A stretch of 64,000 nucleotides of DNA from Megaleporinus macrocephalus (taxonomy: Eukaryota; Chordata; Actinopteri; Characiformes; Anostomidae). The notes beneath the pieces are model-generated. The model was given only the letters and a program-made list of their open reading frames with translations. It did not search any database and had not been told where the DNA came from. The stretch is from NCBI GenBank assembly GCA_021613375.1, contig CM038703.1, forward strand, positions 23,424,194-23,488,193. Direction: 5' to 3'. Made by a program: the position numbers and the translations under genes. Below are positions 1 through 11,984 of the stretch, one piece after another (position 1 is the first letter of the stretch; every line of letters starts with the position of its first letter).

Positions 1-329
1 AGGCTTCCAACATTATTTGTTAAATCTGCAATTATAGTACACTGTAGTTAACTGTCATCCTGTACAGTGTTACCTTCTTTAAAACTGCAAATGTACAACT
101 ACTTACCTAAATGAAGCACACCTTAAAAGAGTAATGGTTTTGTTTCTGCCTTAGATAATTTACAAAAAGTTATCAGCTGCTTTGTCATTGCATCACTTGC
201 ATTGTAAAGTTGTCGACATTATCCTGTGCAAAAAAGTACCCTTTTTGTACTACTACCACTTCCAGTGTCTTAACATATTTATCTTAAACAGCACATTGCA
301 TCAAGACATCCAGAAACAAAGCTACTCAC

Positions 330-410
330 ATCAAAATCTGAAATGAGGTCCTGCCAGCGAGGATTTTCAAGCCCAGATAAAGGAGGCAGGACAATACCAC
401 TAAACAATCC
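330..410 (-). CDS. nfe2l3: nfe2l3-like exon 3 (residues 179-205)
   Basis: This 81-bp open segment has acceptor TTTCAG directly before 410 and donor GTGAGTAGC after 330, both in phase 0. The 27 residues include LPPLSGLENPRWQDLISDFD. This parallels the LLTGTESPFDLEQQWQDL stretch of NFE2L1, so the WQDL core supports a CNC-family exon. The next exon is not in the window. Confidence 0.82.
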
Positions 411-861
411 CTGAAAGCACAAATTTACAGACAACACATGCACAAAATATTAAACTGCGTCTAAAATGAAACACAGAATGTAAACATACATAAATTATAA
501 TACAATTTAATGTAATAAAACTACTTGTTCTACCTCTTGCTCCAGCGTCAAGCTGTGAGTAAGCTGGTTTAGTGGATCAAGGCTGATCTCTTCATCCTCA
601 TCTTTCACAGCTTCCTCCTCAGCTTGGCATGCCTCCTATAAAGTTAAAAACAAAGAAAGAGGTTATAAAACCATGAAAAAAAGACAGTAAACAATAAGAC
701 AGTACTTGTTGGTCCTGTTTTACAACAAAAGAGGCTTGGTGCAGATGTGCAACACAGCAGGTACAGCTCAGTGGTCTATACATCTTATTCACACTGAAAT
801 CACACGAGAACATCAGATGTCATATGATAAAACTAAGGATGCATCGATACAACTTTTCCCC

Positions 862-924
<63 letters not shown>

Positions 925-3900
925 CTCATATCATAAATATTTTATTTTATTTATGATATTTTAAATTTACTATTATATAACTAGTAATAAGAATGACGCA
1001 TAGAAACAAAATACCGTTACTACACAAAATGGTAAAAAACATGACTGAACAAAATATAGATAAACCTTAACCAAATTTACTCAAGCCATTTGTCTTATTC
1101 ACTTTCTAAGTAATAGAATCAGTAAATATCGCAGTTGTTCATTCTATCAGCAGCAGCGACATCTGGCTTGGATTAAGCAAAGGCCCACGAAATCTCACTG
1201 CTGAATACTACCCAAAGACATGCACCGCAGGCAAAGCAGGTGGGTACACAAGCCCAGCTAGTGGGCTGCTATGCTAAAGGCTACATCAAGGCTATCATTA
1301 TGAGTCCAGCAGTTTCTTCTGTACCCTCAATAACAATCTGGTTTGTGTCCCAAAAGCGTTGTTGAACAGCTACCATGACAGAGAGTGTATTATTTTGAAG
1401 ACTCTCTGTCCATAGTTACCACCATGGTTGCTGAACAACACTTTTGGAGACACAGTCGTGGACGAACATTAAGTCAGACGAAGTGACTACACAGCAGCAG
1501 ATGAGTAATTGCTGAAAGAAGCCTGGCTCAGCCATTCAGGTAAGGGGCCCCCATTAGCAAGTTTTCCCACAAAATACTGGAGTTACAGATTTTGCCCTGA
1601 GCATTTTTACTGCTGCTCCTCCTCCCATATAGGTGATGTGTTGTTCTGTATACTGGCACATATGCATCCATAAGAAAATCCTGATACTGTATTGATGCAA
1701 CACTAAATAGAACTGAATTTCCTGCTGAAAATAAACCTTTACTGATTATGACTGCACAGTTTGTTGCCGCCAAATATGTTGGTTTACTCTCCCAAAGCGT
1801 ACACTTCCAAACTTCTTTAAGATAAAATTGCAAACGTCATTTTTCTTTGTATATCTTACTACTGCAAATATAACTATAAGAGGAATAGCTTTTTATCTGC
1901 TCAGAAAAAAAGCCTAAGAGGTGCTGATAGAATACCATTTAAACGCAAGGTAATTTCCATCTTCTTGTGGCTGAAATGAGCCTTGACAAAGCCTAACATC
2001 TTTAGGATGAGTGCACAAGAAATGGATCACCTTTCCCTGATTAAACTCGATCTGCCGAAGCAGAGCACCCATTATAAACAGCATTAACAATGTTGATAGC
2101 CTGGTGTGGTCTCAAAATGAAATACATAAAACACAAGGGACATCAAAAAATCATGTTTTAGCTTTAATAGCCTATTTACATGTACTTTCAACTGCAACTG
2201 CTTTTGTGTGCTAAACTTGATTTGAGGCACAAGAATGATTCATGTTTTAAGACCACTGCACACTTGCTCTAAAGTCAGGTCGGGTGTAAACAGACATACT
2301 TATTAATATGGGTACTATGTTTAAGAACATCATGGCAATGCTCCATTTTTTCACACTGGCATGGAAAAAAAAAGTTTTACTACCACAAATGTTTGATGTC
2401 TGAAGTTTGTTTCTTTGGTTTTGTACTGGAGCCAAGAGGCTAATGGAGCTAACAAGCAGTGGAAGCTTAGGTACACCAGTTAACACACGCTGACTTTAAT
2501 CTGCATCAAGTTGTTCAGCAGTCTGAAACAGACTTATTTTCTGTCTCAGTATGACATACTGTTTGAAACTTTGAAGCCCAAATGTCTATACCAGTTTTCA
2601 AATTATATAAATAACAGTATGTTGTTACTTGTGACCCAAAAGTAGTTCTTATATGGTGTAAATCTGTTTTTTTGGAGGTGGAGGTGGTGGTGGTGGTGGT
2701 GGGGGGAGGGGGGGGACTTCTCCGACTTCTTATTTTCTAACATTCTGGATGCTGTCATGTTACAACCTTTTTACAAACCTTACAATTTCTATGGCTAGTA
2801 TTTTAATTTGAAGTTTCATAGAAGAACAATAGTGGCTAATAAATTCCAGTTCCTTTGCTCATGTACTACTCTAGTACTGTTCTTTTGACCAGGCACTTTG
2901 TAGTTCCACTCAAGTGATAATTGCTTTTAAACAAATTACCATTTCAATATTTGATGCCACATTAATCATATGTTGGAATAACAGAAATGTTTAGGTGAGG
3001 GTGTATTAATCAGTATCATTCAAAACACACTGTGTCTGTGTATATGCATGTGTTCCCTCTCTAAGGCTCCCAAGGCCATGTTCACATTGCAAGTGTGCTC
3101 TCATACCAACAGTGTGGGGGGTGCGCCTGGGGATGCCCGACAGGTGCAGCACAGGCTGGGAAGTATGAGGAGGCTTTGGTGCTCACTACAAGTGCAAACC
3201 AATAACGTAAAGTTTGTATACCTATAGAAAGTTTTCAAGAGTGACTGCAATTGGCAAAACTAGTTTTGGTACTAAAACTCTAAACTCCTTCTGTAAACGT
3301 GGAGTACCATTGCACTAATTCAGCAACTCCTTTACTGGAAGAGGCTTATGCTTCAGACATAAGAAAGTGTAAGGCAGAGATTTGCATGTTATGCCTTCTT
3401 TCTGCCTCAGGGAGTTGCAAGCAGTGACTCAAATAAAGTGGCTCTGCTCAGCCTTTGCCTGGACTTGATTTAACCATCAGGAACCCCACAGAGACACCAT
3501 CACATGAACTCCTACCACTCCTACCGCAGAACAATATAATTAATTCTTATGTAAGAGCCTGCAGCACATCTAAGTTTCGGTCTGCGTGCTACTGAATAAT
3601 TAATACAATTAGCAATCAAAATAGCAGGTTATGAGAAGCACTTTCTGAAGTTTGATGAGAACATTGTGACCAGTGCTGTGGTCAATCCATCTCTACATTA
3701 ACCAACCTGACTTTGTTGCCATAGTGACTGCTAAAATAACAGGTGGGCTGCCCGGTTAGCCCCTTAGCGTAAACTGCACACAATGTCAGGCATTGTTCTC
3801 AGCCGAGGACAAAAACTCAGCAGAGAATAACAGTGCGAGGTCCATTGGGTTCCAACTAGCAGGCGCAGAACAAATTATTTAACACAGCCACCTAACTCGA

Positions 3901-4653
3901 AACTTTCGTCCTGTTTAACCGACTGGCTGGCTAGTTAATGTTAGTTGTTAGCTAGCAAGTAACGTAACGTGCCAACCGCCGTTTCACTTTCGGCTTTGTC
4001 TGCGCACGAAAAAGCGTGTTATCTGTTTATATAAATAAACCAACGTTAATTAGGCAAATCGTTAGTTTACAGTTCTGATATAGTTTGTGACACCTTAGAT
4101 GTATTTAAATTGTGGCACATGTTAACAGACCGGCTAACAAAGTGATGCATGCTACCTGCTTCGCCTGCTAGGTCAGTTAGCCGGCTGAGCTACCGCTTAG
4201 AAAAGTTCGTATTCAACTCACAGCATTATTATATTCAGCTTCGTTTCCAAGGTTTTCACTGCTCAGCTGTCCTCCGTCCTGGCCCTCGCTGTTCTCTTGG
4301 GGTTCATCCTGCTCCTGGCCACCTGGTACTAGATGCACCAGCCATGCGCTGAGGCGAGTGGGGAAGCGGGCCGGAGAGCCGAGAGCGCGGACTTCATTCA
4401 GCAGCCTCCGGCTCACCAAATGGTAGTCGATCTCGGGGCATTTGGGGTGAACTTGATAACCGTCCGCCGTGTCCCGATAGTGGTGAAGCGGAGCCTGTAT
4501 GAAAGCCGAACTTGGCCCTCCGTCTGTCTCTATTATTAGCGGCGACAAGTATCCGTTCAAGTAGGAATCGACGTCCACACGAACTCCTATCAAACTAAGT
4601 AGGATCGTAAATTGAATCAAACCTTCTGTGAAATATTTCTTCATGTATTGCAT
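330..4653 (-). CDS. nfe2l3: nfe2l3-like CNC-bZIP transcription factor, 5' part, join of three exons
   Basis: Partial gene read on the minus strand as 4653-4222, 635-534 and 410-330, giving the first 205 residues; the CNC/bZIP exon is beyond the left edge. NFE2L1/NFE2L3 factors are anchored in the ER membrane by their N-terminus, then processed and moved to the nucleus, where they bind antioxidant/MAF-recognition elements with small MAF proteins. The N-terminus has the family signature: KKYFTEGLIQFTILLSLIGV, then RVDVD, with a hydrophobic anchor at about residues 11-25. The NHB2-like segment RRLLNEVRAL...AWLVH lies near 82-106, and a WQDL motif is in exon 3. All junctions are phase 0 and have GT-AG borders. 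I prefer nfe2l3 to nfe2l1 because npvf lies in the same window, as in human 7p15; sequence alone does not exclude nfe2l1. Confidence 0.85.
534..635 (-). CDS. nfe2l3: nfe2l3-like exon 2 (residues 145-178)
   Basis: This 102-bp open segment lies between a pyrimidine-containing acceptor (...TATAG at 640-636) and a GTAGAA donor at 533. It translates to 34 residues in the frame left by exon 1. The product is acidic (EEEAVKDEDEEISLDPLNQL...), as expected for the acidic activation region after NHB2. The match is by position and composition rather than by a strong motif. Confidence 0.72.
865..920. repeat. (AT)n microsatellite
   Basis: An uninterrupted TA dinucleotide run of about 56 bp in intron 1 of the nfe2l3-like gene, preceded by a short C run. 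Confidence 0.95.
1342..1456. mobile_element. fold-back (hairpin) miniature element
   Basis: Two arms of about 50 bp are inverted copies of each other. The left arm reads TGTGTCCCAAAAGCGTTGTT then GAACAGCTACCATGACAGAG; the right arm reads CTCTCTGTC...CATGGTTGCTGAACAACAC then TTTTGGAGACAC. Only about 10 bp separate them. The structure is typical of fold-back MITEs; no family name can be assigned by eye. Confidence 0.65.
2677..2716 (+). repeat. G-rich GGT/G tract
   Basis: Repeats of GGT followed by runs of G (GGTGGTGGTGGTGGGGGGAG and on). Several G-runs in close succession could form a G-quadruplex on the plus strand, the non-template strand being the other one for the nfe2l3-like gene. Confidence 0.75.
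4222..4653 (-). CDS. nfe2l3: nfe2l3-like exon 1 (coding part, residues 1-144)
   Basis: The ATG at 4653-4651 is preceded in frame by TGA two codons upstream, so the start is well fixed. The first residues, MQYMKKY, have the same length before KKY as I recall for NFE2L1. A second in-frame ATG lies at codon 4. The exon encodes the ER anchor, the GGPSSAF...YRDTADGYQVHPK segment typical of NFE2L1/3, NHB2, and an acidic Gln/Glu/Ser-rich end. The donor GTGAGT follows 4222 after a complete codon. Confidence 0.9.
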
Positions 4654-4849
4654 GTTTCAAAATCAAATCAACCTTGGCACAGTCTCCACAAAAAACACCA
4701 CACGCTCCCCTTTTTGCCGTTAAACAAAGAAAGACCCCAAACAAAAGAGCACGCCGTTGCCTCTCCTGTCAGACAAAGGGAACAGCCCAGGCCGGCAAAC
4801 AGGCTCGCACTAACACGCTACCACCGGCTTCTGGCAACTTCCTGACATG

Positions 4850-5200
4850 ACATCCCAACCAGCGCTGGATCTCACGCAGGACTAGCAGAGCGAACCATTT
4901 CCAAATGCCCGGTGCTTATTCGACTACCTCAATACGTGTGCTTTCGAATTTTACTATTAATTTTTCCCAAAAGTCTCAAACCCCAACTTCCCCTGTCGGA
5001 CCGCGAGGAGGAGACAAATGGCAATTTGCATAATCGTCGTGGGCTAGCGCAGGACTCCCATCGCAACAGGCTCTGATTGGTGCGTTTGCTGCAACTGTCA
5101 TTTTTGGAGCCAATCGCAAGGCGGCGTGTTGACAAGTCAGGGTTCAACAGTTAACGGCTCTAGTTGTGTTTTCCGGGAGTAAAGGAGGAGCTTGCAGTGT
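4850..5200 (-). promoter_or_regulatory. probable promoter of the nfe2l3-like gene
   Basis: GC- and CpG-richer DNA lies immediately upstream of exon 1. It contains two CCAAT boxes in opposite orientation, ATTGG at 5076-5080 and CCAAT at 5110-5114. No TATA box is evident, so transcription probably starts from a dispersed CpG-type promoter, with the 5' UTR covering much of 4654-4850. The opposed CCAAT boxes would also permit divergent transcription, but no gene is seen on the right. Confidence 0.55.
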
Positions 5201-5491
5201 TGGAGTGTATGGAAACGTAAAGCGGGGCAGCTGACACCCAAAGAGACTACAAATGAGGCAAACCATTCTGATGTAACATCCGGACACTCCCTCAGTAGTT
5301 TGACCTACTAACCCGGTTCACTTCTTAGCAGAGCTCAGAGGGGACCGAGCTCAGGCTGTGCAGCGTTTGCTGTGGCTGATGCGGCTATGAATGTGTTTCT
5401 TCACAGGGGTGGTGCTAACAACTAGAGATCTCAATTTCTACCATTAAACCTACATGAGCTGTAATATCTAACATAATAATGCATACTTACG

Positions 5492-5530
5492 CCCCCCCCC
5501 CCCACCCCCCCCAAAAAAACAAAAAAACAA
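5492..5530. repeat. poly(C)/poly(A) tract
   Basis: Two runs of C are followed by A-rich sequence (AAAAAAACAAAAAAAC). This is a low-complexity tract just outside the promoter. Confidence 0.85.
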
Positions 5531-5839
5531 CATTATGGCACTCTAGATCCCTACAGCTCTTATGGCTTGATCTTTACCTAAGACTAATAACAAAGACAAA
5601 CTCCTCAGTAAGGAAAGTAGCTATTGGCTGTCCCAAAAGTCGCTAGAAGTCGCTAAATGACGCAATCGCCTAATTTGCGTAATAGTCTATTTGCGTGTAT
5701 TTGAAGGAATAACGTTGTGGGAGATACAAAAAGTGAGTAAAAACACCGTAAGTGAGTAAAAATACTACTATAACAATAAATTAACTCTAAATAGATTAAC
5801 TTCTTCAGTGGATTCTTTTTGTCTTGCTTTTGAAATAGG

Positions 5840-5893
5840 CCGTGTCACACTGAAGAATTTCCCTCTGGGATCAATAAAGTATCTATCTATCTA
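5840..5893 (+). mobile_element. 3' tail of a LINE-type retroposon (fragment)
   Basis: The phrase AATTTCCCTCTGGGATCAAT AAAGTATCTATCTATCTA is a very common 3' end of fish non-LTR retroposons and derived SINEs, ending in a short ATCT array. Only the tail is recognisable; the preceding sequence does not encode reverse transcriptase. Confidence 0.6.
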
Positions 5894-7551
5894 AGACGCA
5901 TTTATATTTACATCCTGCTCTGTAAATAGGGGGCGGGGTCAGTGGCGGGTTTGGGCATGCGCAGTGAGTATAGTGGGTCGTGGAGTCTCCAAAAGTCTCC
6001 AGTAACACCAGAAAAACTTCTACCAAAAAGATCTACCAAAGATGCTAGAAAGTTACCACAGCCCAGATTAAGCTTCCTGGCTGAGGCAGTCAGGTTGATT
6101 TAATGTCTGCATACTCCTTCACAGAGAGGATTATGTATTTTTTTTTATTTCTATCTTTGTTCTTTGCTCTTGCCTGACCATAGAACACAGTCCCACTGAG
6201 TCCCAGTAATGTCTGGCAAACTGTAGGTAGCTGAGTTTGTTGGTCCTTGACAGCATTTCATCTGGCAAAACCTCCCAAATAACTTGTGGCCATGTAGTTG
6301 TCATCTGATTGTGTCTAACTATCTGCAATTCCCCACATGTGATGCTTGGCGATTCTTCGGCCGCTCAAACCATTCTCTTCCCTATGCTTGGAGTTCATAC
6401 AGACAAACGTCCTTCTCCTAGCAGATTCTTAACACCTACAGTCTCATTTAGCTACTTCATTCTTGATCCAAACTGTTTGGTACATCATTACTGTGTTCTC
6501 TGGTCTTTCTTATAGTAATAGGTGATTGAGGGAATTTGTGTGTCATGTCATATTTATACCCCAGTGAAATAGAAGGGTTTCTGAGAATGCAAACAAGACG
6601 TGTTATATATTATTCTCAAATATATGTATTTTTTTCCTTTTAATCATTGTTTTCCAGTAAGTGTTAGATTTCTGCTAATATTTTGATAGAAAGATACATT
6701 AGTATAAAGAATATTTTTGTAGTTTATTTTGCTTATCTTTACCAGTATTATCTTTACCAATATTTTTGAAGGGTTTGTATTCATAAGCATTTCATTCGAT
6801 AACTATGCTTGATGTGTCTTTCTGCAATAAACACTTCAGATGTATAGCCCATAAATTAATGGCATAAATCAACAGAAGAGAATGTTAAACAAACAAAATA
6901 GAAGATGCGTTTCTTCACAAATATTCTTCATTCGATATACTTTTTTTCTTTAATAGATAATAGAATCTCATTAAGTGTCAAAAACCACATAAATAATATT
7001 AGTATATAGTATATTTGTGTTGGATGATTTAAGCCTACAAATAACATTATGCTTATAAGTGGGAAATGAGCTTTCGCTATTTGTTAACTCAAAGCTAAAG
7101 GGAAAACGAATAATGCAAATTAGATTTTATATCAAACTTTAAAGCTGCAATTCAAATTCGCACATCTTCATGCAATTTTCAACCTGCACATCTACAAATG
7201 AGAAACCTGTTATATGTTTATTAGATACATTTTGATCAGTAATATATTAATGGAGGTAAATACAGCTAATATTTATTAAACTGCATGAAAAACATTATGC
7301 AACAAAAGTAGGGAACCGTAAGATTGTTTATTAAAATGAAGAAGCAATTAAAATTTTTCGGATCTAATAATTTAGCCACTGTCCACAGAACAACTTGGCC
7401 ATTTTGTGGATTTTAATTTTTGTATAGTTTGTATATTGTTTCATGATGCATGGAACAAAATTGAAATAAAAAAAACTTGAAATAAAACATCTTTACATTA
7501 ATTTACATTACAAGTTGTGAAGTTTTTGGCCTCTCTTGTGAAGTTACTTCT
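5894..7551. other. AT-rich intergenic sequence, no feature seen
   Basis: AT-rich, with stop codons in all frames. I see no repeat structure, RNA gene or coding exon here. Confidence 0.5.
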
Positions 7552-7858
7552 TTGGAAATACATGTTTTTCTTTGGACAATGACGATATATACATATTCAT
7601 ATCGTCGCTGTCCAATGAAAAACAAGTATCTCCAAAATTGCAACTTTACAGAAAAGACCAAAAACATACTTTACTTTTAGTGATGGTCAATGAAACCAAA
7701 ATTCTTTCCAAGCTATTTTGGAGCACTTCATTTGGTCCATTTATCATGAATTTTTCACACAGTGTGAAAGACCATTGGCATGTTCAAATGATGTAGAAAA
7801 CTCACAATCGATAAAAATGAAACATGTTTTTCATTGGACAGCGGCGATATATAAATAC
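7552..7858. mobile_element. MITE with ATATCGTCGCTGTCCAA inverted ends (full copy plus a half end)
   Basis: The inverted termini are near 7598-7636 (ATATCGTCGCTGTCCAATGA...GTATCTCC) and 7822-7856 (CATGTTTTTCATTGGACAGC then GGCGATATAT). The body between them is about 190 bp with no coding potential. A further inverted end at 7552-7597 abuts the left terminus, making a palindrome. Related half copies occur at 50963-51115 and 61305-61430. This is a non-autonomous DNA transposon family; superfamily not assigned. Confidence 0.75.
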
Positions 7859-8800
7859 ACAACCCTAATTTGGGAAAAGTGGAGATGCTGTTTATAAAGT
7901 AAATAAATTAATGAATTAACAGTAGAACACATATCAGATGTGGAATGTAAGACATTTTAACATTTCATGAACATTTGTAATTAGGAACACCAGAAATGAT
8001 TGTTTGTAAACAGTCCAGTCTAGTTTCAGCACTTTCTCATTACAATGTAATGTTGTTGTAGCAAATTAATGTGGCTTTGTCATGTCGAAATAAGCATGAA
8101 TGTCCATTTTAGCATCAGTCCATTTTAGATGAGCTTGAGCCCAGAAAAGAGTTTTGGATGCTCTTAGCACATGAGCTCCACTCTGCATAATACAGTTTTA
8201 ACATTTGTGGTATAGCAACAAAGTGTGTTTAGAGACAACAGTTTTTCAATGGTTTTTACTTTTTAGAGTATTTCCGAGTCCTTTGTAATCTCCAGCACAG
8301 AAACGTGCAGTTTTTTATTGCTGTGTCATTTAAGGGGTCGAAGGTCACAAGCTTTCAGCTGTAGTTTTCGTCCTGTCCTTTAAGCACAAAGATTTCTTTG
8401 TGTTGCCTTAATCTTTTGACGTTATTATCCACTGTACAAGCTAAAATATAGAAATCATTGCAAATGCACACAGAGGAACATTATTTCGAAATCCTTTTTT
8501 TTTGGCAAACCAGATGCATCATTGTTCAAAAAGGACTACCCTATAGATATGTCTTCTGATGGATTGCATCACTTGTGTAACATCGATCACAACATTTTTG
8601 GAATACATTGCAGGCATCTATTTCAAATTTGCTTATATTTACAAAAAACAGGGAAGTTGATAAAAAATGACATGTCTTGCCTTTGAACTGTTTATGTTTA
8701 AATACAGGTCAAAGTAGGTTTGTAAATCACTGCTTTCAGATTTTAGTTGTATTATACAATGTCCAAAATTGGATTTGTAATAAGGTGACTATGAATCATC
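7859..8800 (-). pseudogene. degraded Tc1/mariner-type DNA transposon with transposase relic
   Basis: The plus strand begins with CACAACCCTAATTTGGGAAA and ends near a GGATTTGTAA-type terminus, as in a very common fish DNA transposon. Minus-strand translation around 8156-8105 gives LFWAQAHLKWTDAK. This closely resembles the WARAHLRWTDAKW motif just before the catalytic domain of Tc1-like transposases. Further left-over similarity to the helix-turn-helix half (for example around 8330-8440) is interrupted by stops and gaps. The catalytic DDE part appears deleted, so the copy is dead. Confidence 0.7.
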
Positions 8801-10690
8801 AAATGAGCTATGAAAAATATGATGATAAGTTCTTATACAAATTAGTCAATGACATATGACGTTCCAAAACATTAAATTCCTTGTTTTTATTTGCATAATA
8901 TTCAAGCTAAACCTTCCACTATTTTGCCATCTGGCCTTAAAATGATCATATAGTAGGCATTGTCTTCACCTACTTTTCTTTATGTAGATTCCGGTGTCAG
9001 AAAAAATACATAGAGGTGGTACAGAGGTATGTCTTAAGTACTGTTAATTAACAAAATTGTACCATAATCCATTGCAGTTATATTTTTAAAGTCGTACTTA
9101 CTCCACACACTCAGTGCCATGTCCAGCCTTTTTGTCTCACACTGTCCTACCTTTGAGAATATATATTTACACTGTACTTTACATTACCTTTATTATGATT
9201 GTGTAAAGGGGGTGTCTGGAAACTTTTTTGTGGCCTTAGCGACCTCTGTTGAAGATAGGTGGTCATTGCAGCCGCTGCAATTTGAGTTTAGCAGCGCATT
9301 TTTGGGTACCCAAACTTTTCGTTAACGCTGTACCGCTTGAGCCCAACGTTTTAGTTATCTGTGCACTGCTTTGTGGAACAACTTTAACTATCCATTTAAA
9401 GGAAAAACAATAATAAACGTCTATAAACAATCCATAATACGTGTTCTTCAATATGTTATGAACTGTCAGAGTTCTGTACCTTTAATCAGTAAATTAACGC
9501 TGTGCGTAATACTAATTTAGTAGAGCTGTCAAAACTGCTAACCCATATTAATTCTGTGAGCATCTCATCCCAGTCACACACGACTGTAAACCCTTTTAAC
9601 AGAGCAGTGCCTTTCTGCATCGTTAACGTGGAGTGAATTTCACAGACGACTCTTCTCTGCCACCTGCAGGCAAAGAAACATCTGTACATTTGCCTGTTAC
9701 ATTTTTCACTATTCAGATCAGGAGTCTGAGATATTACAATGACATAAGGTTCTCCACTCTTAAAACCACGTAGTGCGGTTTCTTACTGAAAACATTACAG
9801 AAACTGACATGATTACTCATTATCACTTTAAAAGAGACCTCTTTTAGTTTGAATGCTTCTGAAATCTGGAAAGTTAATAATTCTTTAGCTTCTTGGTATT
9901 TAGAAATCTGATCGCTATTTTAGACTTAAAACGTCTGATACTAATGACAACCGTCTAAAAGAACTTTAAGCTGCCACTGGTATAAAACTGGTATTCGAAT
10001 AATGATTATTTTATTATTATTGTTGTTGTTTTTGAATAACCATATCAGAAAAAAATTTAAAGAATGATGCCACATTGTGGTAAAACCGAAAACAAAGCAT
10101 TCGGATCCGTTTCGATAAGCCAATAAGCAACAACCTCATAGATTATTTCATACGTTCCCTTACATCTACATAGACCTCAGTGGAATTTTCCAACAGGTAG
10201 TAATAATACCATAAAACAACGTTATTTAGTAGTGACGTTGTGACAATCTTGTTGAGAAAATGTAAAGAGCACCACCTTTCGACAATGCTGTAGCAACATG
10301 TAGGAAACTAGACAACGTTGTCTCAATTTCTGAGCAGCAAGTTTACATGTAAAACAAGTTATATGTGTCAAAACTGTTTATCTGTTGCTCTTCAGCTTTG
10401 CTTTTATTTCTCCTTAAAAGTCGTTGCTCTGTCCTTCTCTTGAGGTCCCGGTTGGTGGTTTCAACAGCACCTTGACTGAAGAGCAAGAGAACAGCTGAGG
10501 ATCCCACTATGTTTAACAGTAAACGAATGTGCATATTTCTACACATTCTCCTGCTGTAATACAAACCAGAGTCCTCCTTCAACATCACAAAAAAAGGTTT
10601 GGTAATAAAATTCTTGTCTTGTTTGTCATCAAAGAGAAAGTAGGTCCTTGTATAACAGCTGAAGGTTTGAGAAATACAGCCTAACCAGTT
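8801..10690. other. intergenic, no feature identified
   Basis: No exon, RNA gene or repeat can be supported. A small open stretch on the minus strand (10588-10343) reads KEDSGLYYS and then a hydrophobic segment. It has no good start or splice context and is not called as a gene. Confidence 0.4.
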
Positions 10691-11150
10691 CTGTGAAAGC
10701 TTTATAACCTCTTTTTAGAGTTCTGACAGAGAGAGGGGGAGAAGAAACAGCCCTTGTTTTTGATTGGTCAAACACTGATGACGTGCAGCGACACACCAAA
10801 AGCGAATATGGCGCTGGGGTCACTGGCTCGGGAGTAAATGTGTAGAAGCAGGTTGTGTTTCTGATGGTCTCCAGGGCTCCCACAGCGTGAACACAGCTAA
10901 AGAAACCAGATGACCCGACTGAGAATCACACTCACTTTTACCCGATTAGTCCATCAGCTCTGCAGGGTGCGCGGGGTAGTGCTGGGCGGAACTGCCCGCT
11001 GACTGGTTTCACACGAGCTGCTTTCCTGAGTCTGAAGCTCATAAATAAAACAGCACAGGACGCGGTCGTGCCAGTAAAAAGAGAAGTTATGACTGAGGAG
11101 AAACGAGAGCTCAGTGAGGAAAATATAATAAACACTGGTGTGAATCAGAT
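10690..11150. promoter_or_regulatory. GC-rich promoter-like block
   Basis: Composition rises sharply relative to the flanks. It contains an inverted CCAAT box (ATTGG, 10763-10767), a CRE-like TGACGTGC (10779-10786) and GC-box-like GGGCGG around 10984. No exon is recognisable on either side, so if it is a promoter the transcript is unknown. A distal enhancer is an alternative. Confidence 0.35.
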
Positions 11151-11159
11151 AACATCGCC

Positions 11160-11368
11160 TTTACTCTCTTGCATTGTATTGTATTGTATTATTTTACAGT
11201 ATCATTAAACACAGTATAGAAAAGGCAATAGCCTTCTCCCAAAATATTGTATTGGACAAATATTAATAAACCATAATAATAAGTCCAGTATCTAGTATAC
11301 AGTACTTTAAACATTAAAAATAATATAATAAAAATATATATATCAATAATAATAATAATAATAATAAC

Positions 11369-11425
<57 letters not shown>

Positions 11426-11504
11426 AATAATTAAAATGTTAAATATATAAATATATATCCCGGTATTGTAAAAAATGAAACAAAGCTGTGAAAATGTTTA
11501 TTAA

Positions 11505-11539
<35 letters not shown>

Positions 11540-11960
11540 ATAATAATAATAATAATAATAATAACTATTATTGTTATTGTTATTATTATTATTATTATTA
11601 TTATTGTTGTTGTTGTTGTTGTTGCTGTTATTCTAGGATATTCTTTATTGTGTATTTAAAAAATATTATAATATTTATAATATATATAAATGTGTGTGTG
11701 TGTGTGTGTATGTGTGTGTGTAAATGAATTTATATATTTAAAACATACTGGTGCTAAATTTCTAAATTTAATAATAATAAATTTAATAATAATAGTAATT
11801 GTAAAATGTAAGGAATATTATTATCATTTTTTATATTAGCAGTAATTAAATGTTCTTACAATTAATATTAACATTATTTCATAACAACAAAATCAATAAT
11901 AATGTTGTATTATATTAAATAGTAAATATTGTGTTTTAATAATAAACTCGGTAGTAGAGT
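11160..11960. repeat. cluster of simple repeats
   Basis: In order: ATTGT repeats (11174-11190), (AAT)n (11344-11430), (ACT)n (11505-11538), mixed AAT/ATT/TTG triplets (11539-11632) and (GT)n (11691-11722), all within AT-rich DNA. This is a hypervariable low-complexity block separating two promoter-like GC-richer blocks. Confidence 0.9.
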
Positions 11961-11984
11961 TACTATAAGAGTGTCAATTTAGCG

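Larger units (their letters stand above)
636..4221 (-). other. intron 1 of the nfe2l3-like gene
   Basis: This 3.6-kb intron has no convincing coding segment. It contains an (AT)n run (865-920), a fold-back element (1342-1456) and a G-rich GGT/G tract (2677-2716). The part nearest exon 1 (about 3700-4200) is richer in CpG and merges into the promoter-proximal area. Confidence 0.6.

Noticed and set aside
10343..10883. Immunoglobulin-like gene on the minus strand (KEDSGLYYS followed by a hydrophobic stretch)
   Set aside because: The expected Cys is replaced, there is no V-domain upstream, and splice sites are weak. It is probably a chance frame.
11488..11727. Open frame of Thr/Asn/Tyr/Cys homopolymers
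   Set aside because: Direct translation of triplet microsatellites, not a gene.
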